From the NCBI GenBank assembly GCA_018969425.1, contig JAGWYJ010000021.1, forward strand, positions 1 through 51,216: DNA of 51,216 nucleotides. Direction: 5' to 3'. The notes beneath the pieces were generated by a model. The model was not told where the DNA came from, ran no database searches, and worked only from the letters and a program-made list of their open reading frames with translations. Positions 23,909 to 33,190 of this stretch are shown here, piece by piece (position 1 is the first letter of the stretch; each line of letters opens with the position of its first letter). Made by a program: the position numbers and the translations under genes. This DNA is from Alphaproteobacteria bacterium (GTDB lineage: Bacteria; Pseudomonadota; Alphaproteobacteria; Caulobacterales; Hyphomonadaceae).

Positions 23909-25918
23909 CTAGGCGGCGGGAGGCTCAAGCCGCACAAGAATGGCGCCCTCGGAGGTCTGATCGCCCTTCGAGACCCTCACCTCAAGGATGCGTCCGTCTC
24001 GCGGAGCCTCAAGCGTATGCTCCATCTTCATCGCTTCCATAACCAGAAGCGCCTGCCCGCGCGTCACTTCGAGGCCCGCCTCGGCGCGCACCTCGAGAAT
24101 CTTTCCGGGCATGGGAGCGCGGATTTCGTCACCCGCCTCGAGGGCTTCGACGCCGGCCGAGCCAAAGGGCGTGCGAAGCGCGATCGCGAGGCCCCCGAAA
24201 AACAGAACGGGTCCGTCGGCAAGCCGGCGGACGACTGCGCAGTCCTGCGTCCCGCTCCCGGGAAGGGTCACTTTCGCAGTCTCCCCCGAGAGAGAGGCGA
24301 GCCCGGACAGCTGAATGCGTCGGTCGCCGACTTCGGCTGAACGGCGGCCGTCAAAATCCGTCTCGAGCTTCACCGTCACGGTCTCTCCCGACACCTCGAA
24401 GGCGAAGGTCGAACGCGCCGGAGCATTCAGACGAAAGCCGTCCGGACAGCCCCAGGGGTCCGGAGTTCCGGAGCGGGCGAACGCCTCAAGACCGAGCGCT
24501 GCAGCCGCATAAATCGCCTCAGGCGATGCGCGGGGCGTCAGCAGGTCCGTCAGATCCCGCTCCACAAGAGCGGTGGTCGCGCACCCCGCCCGCATCTCGG
24601 GATGATCCAGAAGATTGGCCAGAAGGCAGGCATTGGTCGCCACAGGATAGACGCAAGCGCCGCGCAAGGCGTCGGCCAGGCCTGCGAGGGCGAGAGACCG
24701 ATCGGGGGCGTGAACGATCGCCTTGGCGATCATGCTGTCGTAATCGGCAGGCGTTTCATCGCCCTCCTCAACCGCGCTATCCAGGCGGTAACGCACCGGC
24801 CCGTCGGACTGAACGGCGAAGGCCGGCAGATCAAAGACGCGCAATGAGCCGGCGCTGGGCAGGAAGCCGCGAGCGGGATCCTCCGCGCAGAGCCGGGCTT
24901 CAATCGCACAACCATCCAGACGGATCGTCTCCTGGGCCGGGACACGCCCGCCGCAGGCCACCTCCAGCTGAAGCTCGACGAGATCGAGCCCGGTGACCCA
25001 TTCCGTCACCGGATGCTCCACCTGAAGGCGGGTGTTCATCTCCATGAACCAGAAACCGTCCGGCCGAAGCGGTCCGGACCCGTCGACGATGAACTCCACC
25101 GTACCGGCGTTGCGATAGCCGACCGCGCGGGCCGCATCGAGAGCCGCCCGGGTCATCGCCTCACGGACTTCACGGGTCATTCCCGGCGCGGGCGCCTCCT
25201 CGATCACCTTCTGTCGGCGACGCTGAAGCGAACAGTCGCGCTCGTAGAGATGAATAAGGCCTCCGTGATTGTCGCCGAAGACCTGAACCTCGATATGGCG
25301 CGGGCTTGATACAAACTTTTCGATCAGGACCCGGTCATCGCCGAACGCCGAAGCCGCCTCTCGCCGGGCGCTGGCGAGAGCCTCCTCGAGCGCGGACGGG
25401 TCGTCCACGCGTCTCATGCCGCGGCCGCCCCCGCCCGCCACAGCCTTAATGAGAATGGGATAGCCCAGCTCACGCGCCTCCGCCCGTATGCGCTTCAGCG
25501 ACTGATCCTGGCCGTGATATCCGGGGGTGACGGGAACCCCCTTCGCCTGCATCAGAGCCTTCGCCGCATCCTTCAGGCCCATGGCCCGGATGGCCTCAGG
25601 AGGCGGCCCGACCCAGGTCATGCCGGAGGCCGTGACAGCCTCCGCAAAGTCGGGATTTTCAGACAGAAAGCCATATCCGGGATGAACAGCTTCCGCCCCG
25701 GTCGCTCGTGCAGCCTCCAGGATCGCCTCGACATTGAGGTAGCTGCGCGCCGCCGGCGCCTCGCCGATACGAATGGCGCAATCGGCCTCGCGAACAAAGG
25801 CGGCGCCTGCGTCCGCGTCGGAATAAACAGCGATCGTGCGCACCCCCAGTCGTCGGGCCGTGCGCATGATGCGGCGTGCGATTTCGCCTCGATTGGCGAT
25901 GAGCAGGGATTTGAACAT
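23909..25918 (-). CDS. mccA: 3-methylcrotonyl-CoA carboxylase, biotin-carrying alpha subunit
   Basis: 669 residues from the ATG at 25918. Biotin carboxylase spans residues 1-450: LLIANRGEIARRI start, ATP-grasp glycine loop AVAGGGGRGMRRV, EKFVSSPRHIEVQVFGD and EMNTRLQVEHPVTE. A beta/alpha middle region follows, then a biotinyl domain with Lys631 in VMEAMKMEH. The enzyme uses ATP and bicarbonate to carboxylate biotin and passes CO2 to the beta subunit. Assignment to methylcrotonyl-CoA, rather than propionyl- or geranyl-CoA, rests on linkage to mccB and liuC; a second biotin carboxylase further on pairs better with the propionyl-CoA type beta subunit. It lies 86 nt after liuC. Confidence 0.9.
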   Translation of the reverse strand: MFKSLLIANRGEIARRIMRTARRLGVRTIAVYSDADAGAAFVREADCAIRIGEAPAARSYLNVEAILEAARATGAEAVHPGYGFLSENPDFAEAVTASGMTWVGPPPEAIRAMGLKDAAKALMQAKGVPVTPGYHGQDQSLKRIRAEARELGYPILIKAVAGGGGRGMRRVDDPSALEEALASARREAASAFGDDRVLIEKFVSSPRHIEVQVFGDNHGGLIHLYERDCSLQRRRQKVIEEAPAPGMTREVREAMTRAALDAARAVGYRNAGTVEFIVDGSGPLRPDGFWFMEMNTRLQVEHPVTEWVTGLDLVELQLEVACGGRVPAQETIRLDGCAIEARLCAEDPARGFLPSAGSLRVFDLPAFAVQSDGPVRYRLDSAVEEGDETPADYDSMIAKAIVHAPDRSLALAGLADALRGACVYPVATNACLLANLLDHPEMRAGCATTALVERDLTDLLTPRASPEAIYAAAALGLEAFARSGTPDPWGCPDGFRLNAPARSTFAFEVSGETVTVKLETDFDGRRSAEVGDRRIQLSGLASLSGETAKVTLPGSGTQDCAVVRRLADGPVLFFGGLAIALRTPFGSAGVEALEAGDEIRAPMPGKILEVRAEAGLEVTRGQALLVMEAMKMEHTLEAPRDGRILEVRVSKGDQTSEGAILVRLEPPAA

Positions 25919-26004
25919 GGCACGGACGCTAGTCGGCCGGCCCGTCGGCCACAAGACGGCGCCGACAATTTCCCGGCCCGGACAGGCGATCGGCGGGCCT
26001 CGCC

Positions 26005-26799
26005 CTAGATCTCCCAGCGCGGCGGGCGGTTCCCGATCCTCGCCGCAAGGCCTTCCCGGCCATGCTCCGAAACCCGGTTATGGCCGAAACGACGCGCCGC
26101 CCAGCGACTGAGATCGGCGCTCGGGACCTGACCATCGAGGGCGTCCAGCCCGTCCTTGACCTCCGCGATCGCCGCAGGAGAGGCCTTGAACACAGCGTCT
26201 GCAAGACGCTCCAGAATCGACTCCATCTCGGTCTCGTTGGCGGCGCGGTAATGGACGAGGCCGATCCGACAGGCGAGATCAAGGTCCGCCGTCTCGCCGA
26301 GGGTCATGAGCGATCGGGCCCAACGAGGCCCCACCGCCTCGGCCAGGTAGGGAGCGAGCACGATCGAGGCGCCCCCGTGACGGACCTCGCTGAAGGAGAA
26401 AGTTGCAGCCGGTCCGGCAATGAGAGTGTCGCAGGCGAGAGCGAGACCCGCGCCGATGTCGGTCGCAGGCCCATGCACAAGCGCGATCGTCGGCTGCGGC
26501 AGCTCCCGGAGCGCACGGAGCGTCTCGGCGAGCGCAAAGGCGTCATCCTCGTGCTCCTCGCGGCTGTAATCAGCGGAGGCGCGGAGCCAGTCAGGGTCGG
26601 ATCCGGCGGAGAAAACCTCTCCTGAACCGCGCAGGATCACAAGACGCACCTCGGGGGTGCGCGCGAGCACGGCCAGAGCGTCCGCAAGCTCGGAGACAAG
26701 GTCCGACGTCAGAGCATTGGCGACAGAGGGACGGTTGAGGACGATCGCGGCGACACCTTCCTGCGACACGTCCATAATGAGGGTCTGATACTCGTTCAT
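26005..26799 (-). CDS. liuC: 3-methylglutaconyl-CoA hydratase-like enoyl-CoA hydratase
   Basis: 264 residues, crotonase fold. FSAGSDPDWLRASADYSREE matches the 'AGaDldWMrrma.YS' segment typical of methylglutaconyl-CoA hydratases. SEVRHGGASIVLAPY carries the conserved Glu. Two family positions deviate: the usual Gly-rich oxyanion GGG reads DIGAG, and the 'GliPa' loop reads GGASI, so activity may be altered. It would hydrate 3-methylglutaconyl-CoA to HMG-CoA in leucine breakdown. GGGGAG precedes the ATG. It lies 17 nt after the kinase gene and before mccA, within the leucine cluster. Confidence 0.82.
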   Translation of the reverse strand: MNEYQTLIMDVSQEGVAAIVLNRPSVANALTSDLVSELADALAVLARTPEVRLVILRGSGEVFSAGSDPDWLRASADYSREEHEDDAFALAETLRALRELPQPTIALVHGPATDIGAGLALACDTLIAGPAATFSFSEVRHGGASIVLAPYLAEAVGPRWARSLMTLGETADLDLACRIGLVHYRAANETEMESILERLADAVFKASPAAIAEVKDGLDALDGQVPSADLSRWAARRFGHNRVSEHGREGLAARIGNRPPRWEI

Positions 26800-26816
26800 A
26801 GGCGCTCTCCCCGCGT

Positions 26817-27620
26817 TCAGAGGCGATCGCGGTCGAGGGACCGAACCGCGAGCGGGCGGCGAGATGCGTCGAGATCAACCTCGACCTCCGCCCGCCGCCC
26901 TCCGGAGAGCATGTGCCGGGAGATTCGTTCGAAGTGACTGACGAAGCGCAAAAGCGCCTCATCTTCACCTGGGGTCAGAGGCCGTCCGACCCGGACTTCT
27001 TCCTGCTGACGCCGCCAGAGAGGGGTGACTGAGAAGTCCGGAGCGCGCAGATGAAGAATGGCGTCGAACCCGGAGAAGACGCGGAGATAGTCCGCCCCCA
27101 GCTGCGCGTTGACATAACCGCGCCAGACGCCGTCGCGATCCTCCCTCGCCTCAAGATCATTGACCGGTTCGGAGAGATCTGACGGCGACTGGGGCAGCGC
27201 GCCCAGACACCAGCCCTCCAAAAGGATGATCTCCGGCTGACCTGCAAAGCGGGGCCACAGGCTTTCCGGCAGGCGGTCATCCTGTCCTTTGTCAAAGGCC
27301 GGCAGCGGCGTGACGGAGGCCGGTCCGGCTGCGAGAAGATTCTGAAGGGCGCTCTCCAGAAGAGCCAGATCATGGGTTCCGGGCGGACCGCGGGTCGCCA
27401 GCAGCGGATGAACGCCGGCCGCCAGATCCCTGCGCTCCTGTTTCCCCAGATAAACGTCGTCGAGAGAGAACTGGGCCATGGCCCCCTGAGAGGCCGCGGC
27501 CAGAGCCCGGGCGAGGGTCGATTTTCCGGCGCCCTGGACGCCTGACACGGCGACGATCGGAACGCGCCCTTCGCTGCACCGGCGCGCCGCCGCGAGGACG
27601 AGCTCGGCGGCCTGCCTCAC
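26817..27620 (-). CDS. P-loop kinase, D-glycerate 3-kinase-like
   Basis: 267 residues. The Walker A motif GVQGAGKST (27-35) follows the first strand. FSLDDVYLG is the DDxY segment of the phosphoribulokinase/uridine-kinase superfamily, and LLEGWCLGA is characteristic of GLYK/YggC glycerate 3-kinases. The predicted reaction is D-glycerate to 3-phosphoglycerate. The ATG overlaps the mccB stop by four bases (ATGA), so it is translationally coupled inside a leucine-degradation cluster, where glycerate has no obvious place. A hydroxyacid dehydrogenase that could make glycerate is encoded about 14 kb away. Substrate is inferred. Confidence 0.78.
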   Translation of the reverse strand: MRQAAELVLAAARRCSEGRVPIVAVSGVQGAGKSTLARALAAASQGAMAQFSLDDVYLGKQERRDLAAGVHPLLATRGPPGTHDLALLESALQNLLAAGPASVTPLPAFDKGQDDRLPESLWPRFAGQPEIILLEGWCLGALPQSPSDLSEPVNDLEAREDRDGVWRGYVNAQLGADYLRVFSGFDAILHLRAPDFSVTPLWRRQQEEVRVGRPLTPGEDEALLRFVSHFERISRHMLSGGRRAEVEVDLDASRRPLAVRSLDRDRL

Positions 27621-29239
27621 ATCCGGAACAGGCCGAAGCCCGGCTCCCGACCCGCCGGCCGGCCATGAGGCGCGTTCAGGCTTGCCGACAGAGCCAGTCC
27701 CAGAACCCGGCGCGTGTCGGCAGGGGCGATGATCCCGTCATCCCACAGGCGGGCTGTGGAGAAATACGGACTGCCCTCGCGTTCATAAAGCTCCCGAACC
27801 GGAGCCCGGAAGGCCTCCTCTTCCTCGGCCGACCAGATTTCGCCGCGCGCCTCCATCGCGTCGCGACGGACGGTCGCCAGAACGCTCGCCGCCTGCTCGC
27901 CGCCCATCACCGAAATCCGCGCATTGGGCCAGGTGAACAGGAAACGGGGCGAATAGGCGCGTCCGCACATCCCGTAATTGCCGGCTCCGTAGCTGCCGCC
28001 GATCACGACCGTAAACTTGGGAACCCGCGCGGTGGCCACCGCCGTGACCATTTTCGCTCCATCCTTGGCGATGCCTCCGGCTTCGTATCGAGACCCGACC
28101 ATGAACCCGGTGATGTTCTGAAGGAACAGGAGCGGCACGCCCCGCTGATCGCACAGCTGAATGAAATGAGCCGCCTTCTGCGCGCTTTCGGAGAAAAGAA
28201 TGCCGTTGTTGGCGAGGACGCCGACGGGCATGCCATGAAGTCTGCAAAAGCCCGTGACGAGGGTCTCGCCGTAAAGTTTCTTGAACTCGTCGAACTCCGA
28301 GGCATCCGCGAGGCGGGCGATGACCTCGCGGACATCATAGCTCTCGCGCGCGTCGCGCGGGATCACGCCATTGAGCTCAGAGGGGGAATAAAGCGGCTCG
28401 CGCGACGCCTGAAGATCGAGAGACACGTCCTTGACCGTGTTGAGATTTCTGACAATCGACCGCACGATCTGAAGGGCATGGACGTCGTCGGCCGCATAAT
28501 GGTCCGCGACCCCGGATCGTCTGGCGTGAACATCGGCGCCGCCAAGATCCTCTGCGGAGATGATCTCGCCCGTCGCCGCCTTCACGAGAGGAGGGCCGCC
28601 GAGAAAAATCGTGCCCTGTCGCCGCACGATGACGGTCTCATCGGACATGGCGGGAACGTAGGCGCCCCCGGCGGTGCATGAGCCCATGACCGCGGCGATC
28701 TGGGGAATTCCCCGCGCGCTCATATGAGCCTGATTGTAAAAGATCCGACCGAAATGGTCCCGGTCCGGGAAGACCTCCGACTGATGCGGGAGATTGGCTC
28801 CCCCCGAATCCACGAGATAGACGCACGGCAGCCGGTTCTCGAGCGCCACTTCCTGAGCCCGGAGGTGTTTCTTGACGGTGATCGGGTAATAAACGCCGCC
28901 TTTGACGGTCGCGTCATTGCAGACGATCACGCACTCCCGGCCCTCTATGCGGCCAACCCCGGTGATCAGGCCGGATCCCGGGGCCTCGTCCGAATACATC
29001 CCGTATCCAGCGAGAGGGGAGAGTTCGAGAAAGGGCGAGGCCGGATCGATCAGACGCTCAATTCGCTCACGCGGCAGAAGCTTGCCGCGAGCGACATGGC
29101 GCTCGCGGGCCGACCGGGGGCCGCCCAGAGACGCCTTCGCAGACGCCTCCCGAAGCTGGGCGAGCGCGCCGGACATGGCGGCGGCGTTCTCTCGAAAACG
29201 CGGGCTGGAGATATCGATCTGAGACGACAGTCTGGGCAT
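27617..29239 (-). CDS. mccB: 3-methylcrotonyl-CoA carboxylase beta (carboxyltransferase) subunit
   Basis: 540 residues, two crotonase-like halves of the carboxyltransferase. The N-half has [36 protein letters not shown] and [14 protein letters not shown]; the C-half has [20 protein letters not shown] and [17 protein letters not shown]. The GANLPHQ and NITGFMVG variants distinguish methylcrotonyl/geranyl-type subunits from the propionyl type. It transfers carboxyl from biotin on MccA to 3-methylcrotonyl-CoA. First gene of the leftward cluster mccB, kinase, liuC, mccA. It is divergent from the patatin gene over 186 bp, which should hold the cluster promoter. Confidence 0.94.
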   Translation of the reverse strand: MPRLSSQIDISSPRFRENAAAMSGALAQLREASAKASLGGPRSARERHVARGKLLPRERIERLIDPASPFLELSPLAGYGMYSDEAPGSGLITGVGRIEGRECVIVCNDATVKGGVYYPITVKKHLRAQEVALENRLPCVYLVDSGGANLPHQSEVFPDRDHFGRIFYNQAHMSARGIPQIAAVMGSCTAGGAYVPAMSDETVIVRRQGTIFLGGPPLVKAATGEIISAEDLGGADVHARRSGVADHYAADDVHALQIVRSIVRNLNTVKDVSLDLQASREPLYSPSELNGVIPRDARESYDVREVIARLADASEFDEFKKLYGETLVTGFCRLHGMPVGVLANNGILFSESAQKAAHFIQLCDQRGVPLLFLQNITGFMVGSRYEAGGIAKDGAKMVTAVATARVPKFTVVIGGSYGAGNYGMCGRAYSPRFLFTWPNARISVMGGEQAASVLATVRRDAMEARGEIWSAEEEEAFRAPVRELYEREGSPYFSTARLWDDGIIAPADTRRVLGLALSASLNAPHGRPAGREPGFGLFRM

Positions 29240-29425
29240 TCACGCAGCCGAATTCAGGAATGGGAACGTGGCGACATAAGGGGGGCTCGCGCCGCCTCTG
29301 GCAAGTCGTTATGCGAGACGGAGCGCGTCGATCCCGACCTCAAAGCCGTGAAGGCAACTTTTCCTTGAAGTTTTTGACGGATAGACGGACTTGAACCAGG
29401 CCGGCGCTGACCTGAAGTTGGATCC
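29240..29425. promoter_or_regulatory. Divergent intergenic region, leucine cluster and patatin gene
   Basis: This gap must contain promoters for mccB (leftward) and the patatin gene (rightward). An AT-richer patch with runs of T (about 29358-29378) is the likeliest core. I see no clear palindromic operator, although leucine clusters are commonly controlled by MerR- or TetR-type regulators. None is encoded nearby. Confidence 0.4.
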
Positions 29426-31225
29426 ATGGCTGACAATCGCCCATCCCAGACCTCCCCGGAGGAGACGCCTGCCTCTCTGCGTGCGCTGAGCATGCTGAAG
29501 GACGCGCCGGCCAAAGCGCTGGCGCTCGCCGAAAAGGATACGCGCCATTTCAGCCTGCCGGCGGGCTGGAAGCTCTTTGATATCGGCGAGCCTTCAGAGA
29601 CAATCTATTTTGTTCTGTCCGGATCGCTGGGCGCGTTCAGGGCGGCTGGCCCCGGACATTATGAACTCGTCGGACACATCCGCGCGGGAGAGCCCGTCGG
29701 CGAAATGTCGATGATGGCCCAGGAAACCCACGAACATGCCGTCTACGCCCTGCGCGACACGGAGCTGGTGTCGATGTCCCGGGCCGGCTTCACCAAACTC
29801 GTCCGGGCCCATCCCGACATCCTTGAACGGATCACACGCCTGATCATGGTCCGCCTGCGCCAGACGCGGCGCAAGACCCAGAGATCGGCTGAGCCCCGCG
29901 TCTTCGGCCTGATCGCCACCTCGCCTACAATCGATCTCGCCCTGCGCGCCCGGACGCTTGCGAGCGCCCTTCAGGAGATGGGCCTGAGGGTCGCCGTCGC
30001 CGGCGAGGAAGTCGCTGGCCGACCGCCAGCCTACTTCGACGAGCTCGAAGCGGTGAACGACATCGTTATCCTGATCGCCAGCATCGGGGATGCGCCCTGG
30101 TACCGGTTCATCCAGCGTCACGCGGACCGTCTCTGGGTCTTCGCCCGGGCCGATGCGCGTCCGTCAGTTCCTCTTCTCCCTGACGACCCGTCTCCGGCCC
30201 GTCAGTTCCGCCTCGTGGACGTCGTCCTGCTGCATCATGGCGGAGATCGCCCCGCCAGCACGGCGCTGGAATGGCGCTCGGCTGCGGAAGCGGCGCGACT
30301 GTTCCACTGGTCCGGCATGAGCGAGGCCGACGCCCGACGGCTTGCGCGGGTGATGGGGGGACGATCGGTCGGCCTTGTCCTCTCCGGAGGCGGCGCCCGG
30401 GCCTACGCCCACATCGGAGTGATCCGGGCTCTCCATGAAGCCGGTTGTCCGGTGGACTTCATCGGCGGCGCCTCGATGGGCGCAGTTATCGGAGCCTGCC
30501 TCGCCATGGGCTGGAGCGACGATGAGATCGATCGCCGAATACGCAAGGCGTTCGTGGAGTCCAACCCGCTGTCGGATTTCCGTCTGCCGGTGGTGGCGCT
30601 GGTCAAAGGCTCGCGCGTGGATGCGCGCCTGATGGAGCATTTCGGGGACGTGCGCATCGAGGATATGCCCCTGCCGTTCTTTGCGGTCTCCACCAACCTC
30701 ACTCACGGCGTCTACCGGCTGCACTCAGAAGGGACGCTTCGCGAAGCCTTACGCGCCTCGATCTCCCTGCCCGGCATCCTGCCGCCGATCGTCAGGGACG
30801 GTCAGGTGCTCGTCGACGGCGCCGTTCTCAACAACTTCCCGGTTGACGTGATGCGAGATCTTCATCGCGGCCGCATCATTGGGGTGGATGTCGCCCAGGC
30901 GCCGGAAGGTCTCTCGGCCGACGAGTTCATCAATCCGCCCGGCTTCCTCGGATGGACAACCACCCACGGGTTCTCCTCCCCGCCTCCGATCGCGAGCCTT
31001 CTGATGAGGGCGGCGACCGTGAGCGTCAATCCCAACGCTCACAGGGATCTCACGGATCTCCTGATCGTTCCCGAGCTGAAGGACATCGAGCTCAGAGACT
31101 GGAAGGAATATGACCGGGCGGTCGCGGAAGGATACGATGCTGCGCGCGAAGCGATCGCCGCTCTCAAAGGTCCGCTGAAGGCTCTGATGTCGCCTCGGGA
31201 ACCCGCATCGGAAACGCCTCCATGA
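29426..31225 (+). CDS. Cyclic-nucleotide-binding patatin-like phospholipase (NTE family)
   Basis: 599 residues. A cNMP-binding-like domain (about 20-145: LFDIGEPSETIYFVLSGSLG and AGEPVGEMSMM) is followed by an intermediate domain (about 155-290). The C-terminal patatin domain has the oxyanion loop SGGGARAYAHIG, the nucleophile elbow GASMGA and the catalytic Asp in DGAVLNNFP. This is the bacterial neuropathy-target-esterase/RssA layout, acting on lysophospholipids or phospholipids at the inner membrane, possibly gated by a nucleotide. Predicted long membrane segments are absent. GGSTAR-type residues are all intact. Ligand of the regulatory domain is unknown. Confidence 0.9.
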   Translation: MADNRPSQTSPEETPASLRALSMLKDAPAKALALAEKDTRHFSLPAGWKLFDIGEPSETIYFVLSGSLGAFRAAGPGHYELVGHIRAGEPVGEMSMMAQETHEHAVYALRDTELVSMSRAGFTKLVRAHPDILERITRLIMVRLRQTRRKTQRSAEPRVFGLIATSPTIDLALRARTLASALQEMGLRVAVAGEEVAGRPPAYFDELEAVNDIVILIASIGDAPWYRFIQRHADRLWVFARADARPSVPLLPDDPSPARQFRLVDVVLLHHGGDRPASTALEWRSAAEAARLFHWSGMSEADARRLARVMGGRSVGLVLSGGGARAYAHIGVIRALHEAGCPVDFIGGASMGAVIGACLAMGWSDDEIDRRIRKAFVESNPLSDFRLPVVALVKGSRVDARLMEHFGDVRIEDMPLPFFAVSTNLTHGVYRLHSEGTLREALRASISLPGILPPIVRDGQVLVDGAVLNNFPVDVMRDLHRGRIIGVDVAQAPEGLSADEFINPPGFLGWTTTHGFSSPPPIASLLMRAATVSVNPNAHRDLTDLLIVPELKDIELRDWKEYDRAVAEGYDAAREAIAALKGPLKALMSPREPASETPP

Positions 31226-31298
31226 GGAGGCTCCTGCCTTGTTTCCGCCCTGATTGCGCAGCCCAATGTCCGTTCGGAGGCGGCTTCGGGGAGCAGGC

Positions 31299-31673
31299 AT
31301 GAAGTACGGGGCGACATCTTTACTGGCCGTCATGGCCGCCGGCCTGACCGCAGGCGGATGCACGAGCGATGACATCGCAGCCTTCTCGCAAGGACTTGCG
31401 ATGGCCGCCGACCAGCTGGACGCCGAGCTCAACGCCTGCCCGCCCGGTCTCATCCGCACAGAGACCTATGAACCCTATGTGCCTGGCGTCAGCGGATATG
31501 GCGGCCAGGTCGTCTATTACGGCCTCACCCCTTATCTCGTCCGCTCTAACTGCAATTATCCCTACTATCCCGTCTCGGACGCCGATGAAGAGAGCGAAAA
31601 CTATCGGGAAGGATATGAGGAGGGATATCGCGACGCACGTCGACGGGAACGCGACCGCGACGATCGGCGTTAG
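31299..31673 (+). CDS. Small lipoprotein
   Basis: 124 residues from the ATG at 31299, with GGGGAG six bases upstream. The signal ends in LTAGGC, a lipobox with Cys20. The mature part is Tyr/Pro-rich (GVSGYGGQVVYYGLTPYLV, NYPYYP) and ends in a charged tail (YREGYEEGYRDARRRERDRD). No domain is recognised. It may share a transcript with the patatin gene, 73 nt upstream. Confidence 0.65.
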   Translation: MKYGATSLLAVMAAGLTAGGCTSDDIAAFSQGLAMAADQLDAELNACPPGLIRTETYEPYVPGVSGYGGQVVYYGLTPYLVRSNCNYPYYPVSDADEESENYREGYEEGYRDARRRERDRDDRR

Positions 31674-31685
31674 TCCTCCGCGGGC

Positions 31686-32156
31686 TCAGCGCGAGCAGCT
31701 TTCAGGCTTGATTTCGGTTCTCAGGAAGCGAACCGGCACGGGTCCGATGTTGGCGATGGCGTGCGGCCCTTCGGGCGGCGACCAGACGGTTCGGACCCCT
31801 GGCGTCGGGATCACCTCGGAGCGGGAAACCTCCTTAAATCGTCCGTCCTCCATGACATACTGTATATAGGCGAACCTCGCGCCGAGCGCGCCGCCCGTAT
31901 CGCCGTGAATTACGCTCGGAAGCGCATGAATATGAACGGGCTCCACGGCGAGCGGGGGAAGATAAATCTCGAGAACGCGCACATGGCTGTCCTCGAAGAG
32001 GACGCGATGCTGATCAGGCGCCGCCCGAACGGCGTCATGTTCATAGGATGAGGGCGTGCAGAATATCGGATCCGGAGGAAGGGATTGCGCAGAGGCGGCG
32101 CCTGCCACAAGCGCTGCGACCAGGCCTGCCGACAGAGACGATCCGACCTCTCTCAT
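31686..32156 (-). CDS. Secreted cupin-like protein
   Basis: 156 residues from the ATG at 32156, with GGGGAGA eight bases upstream; the open frame further upstream is antisense shadow of the methyltransferase gene. A signal peptide (AALVAGAASAQ) is present. The mature part has cupin-like strands: HRVLFEDSHVRVLEIYLPPL, then EPVHIHALPSVIHG with two closely spaced His residues, and a closing strand GPHAIANIGPVPVRFLRTEI. The His cluster could bind a metal, but the classic second cupin motif is only partly visible. Function unknown. Confidence 0.7.
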   Translation of the reverse strand: MREVGSSLSAGLVAALVAGAASAQSLPPDPIFCTPSSYEHDAVRAAPDQHRVLFEDSHVRVLEIYLPPLAVEPVHIHALPSVIHGDTGGALGARFAYIQYVMEDGRFKEVSRSEVIPTPGVRTVWSPPEGPHAIANIGPVPVRFLRTEIKPESCSR

Positions 32157-32328
32157 CCCGTTTCTCCCCGCACCGTGACGAACCACCGACCTTATCCGGT
32201 TCGCGCGCGGCGCGATAGCGGATCGGCCATTCGGAGGAAGGCCCTGACGGCCCGGCGCCGACAATACGGACTTGCCCGCAAGGTCGCTTCCCCCCAGTCT
32301 GCCGGGGCAGTCGATCAAAGGAGCAGAC

Positions 32329-33177
32329 ATGGCGGGCGACAACTCCGAGCAGATCGCAGAGTGGAACGGGACGCTGGGAGAGAGATGGGCGAGCCTCCAG
32401 GCGGAAACGGACCGCATCGTCGCACCGTTCGGGGATGCCGCGATGAAGGCGGGAAATGTCTCGCCGGGCGAGCGCATTCTCGACATCGGATGCGGTTGCG
32501 GTGAGACGACCTTTGCGCTGGGCCGGCTGACGGGCGCACACGGAGAGGTGCTGGGGATCGACGTCTCGGGGCCCATGCTTGCAGCGGCGCGAACAAAGGC
32601 TGCCGAGCTCGCCATGGGGAATGTCGATTTTCTCGAGGCCGACGCCTCCAGCGCGCCTCTGCCGGGCATGAGAGACCTCATCTACTCCCGTTTCGGGGTC
32701 ATGTTCTTTTCCGCACCCGTCCCGGCCTTCGTCCACCTTCGGAGGACGCTTCATGACAAGGGACGCATCGCCTTCGTCTGCTGGCGAGCCCCAAGACTGA
32801 ACCCGTGGGCGATGGCGCCTCTGGCGGCGGCGAGAGCTGCGCTGGGCCTTGAGGGAGGGACGTCCGACCCTCATGCTCCCGGTCCCTTCGCTTTCGCCGA
32901 TGAGACGCGCGTGAGAGCCATCCTGCTTGAGGCGGGTTTTCGGTCTGTTGAAGTCGAGGCGGTCGAGGCGCCTGTGCGTCTCGGAGCGAACGCCCGGGAC
33001 GCCGCGGAAAGCGCCTCACGGATAGGGCCTCTCTCGCGCCTCCTCCGGGAGATCGGAGAGCATCGTCGGGAGGAAACGCTCGAGGCGGTTGAGACCGCGC
33101 TGAAACCTCTCGCCGGAGAGGACGGAGCCGTGGCCCCGATCGGATCGGCCTGGGTGTTCACCGCGCAGGCGGGGTGA
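32329..33177 (+). CDS. SAM-dependent methyltransferase
   Basis: 282 residues. Class I methyltransferase motif I is LDIGCGCGE (residues 51-59), motif post I is VLGIDVSGPML, and DFLEADASSAPLP is motif II. YSRFGVMFFSAPV follows the pattern of UbiE/COQ5-like or methyltransferase 11/25 proteins. The start is well supported by AAAGGAG five bases before the ATG. Substrate unknown. It is divergent from the cupin-like gene and converges with the isovaleryl-CoA dehydrogenase gene, stops 13 nt apart. Confidence 0.85.
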   Translation: MAGDNSEQIAEWNGTLGERWASLQAETDRIVAPFGDAAMKAGNVSPGERILDIGCGCGETTFALGRLTGAHGEVLGIDVSGPMLAAARTKAAELAMGNVDFLEADASSAPLPGMRDLIYSRFGVMFFSAPVPAFVHLRRTLHDKGRIAFVCWRAPRLNPWAMAPLAAARAALGLEGGTSDPHAPGPFAFADETRVRAILLEAGFRSVEVEAVEAPVRLGANARDAAESASRIGPLSRLLREIGEHRREETLEAVETALKPLAGEDGAVAPIGSAWVFTAQAG

Positions 33178-33190
33178 GGCGACCGGGCGT

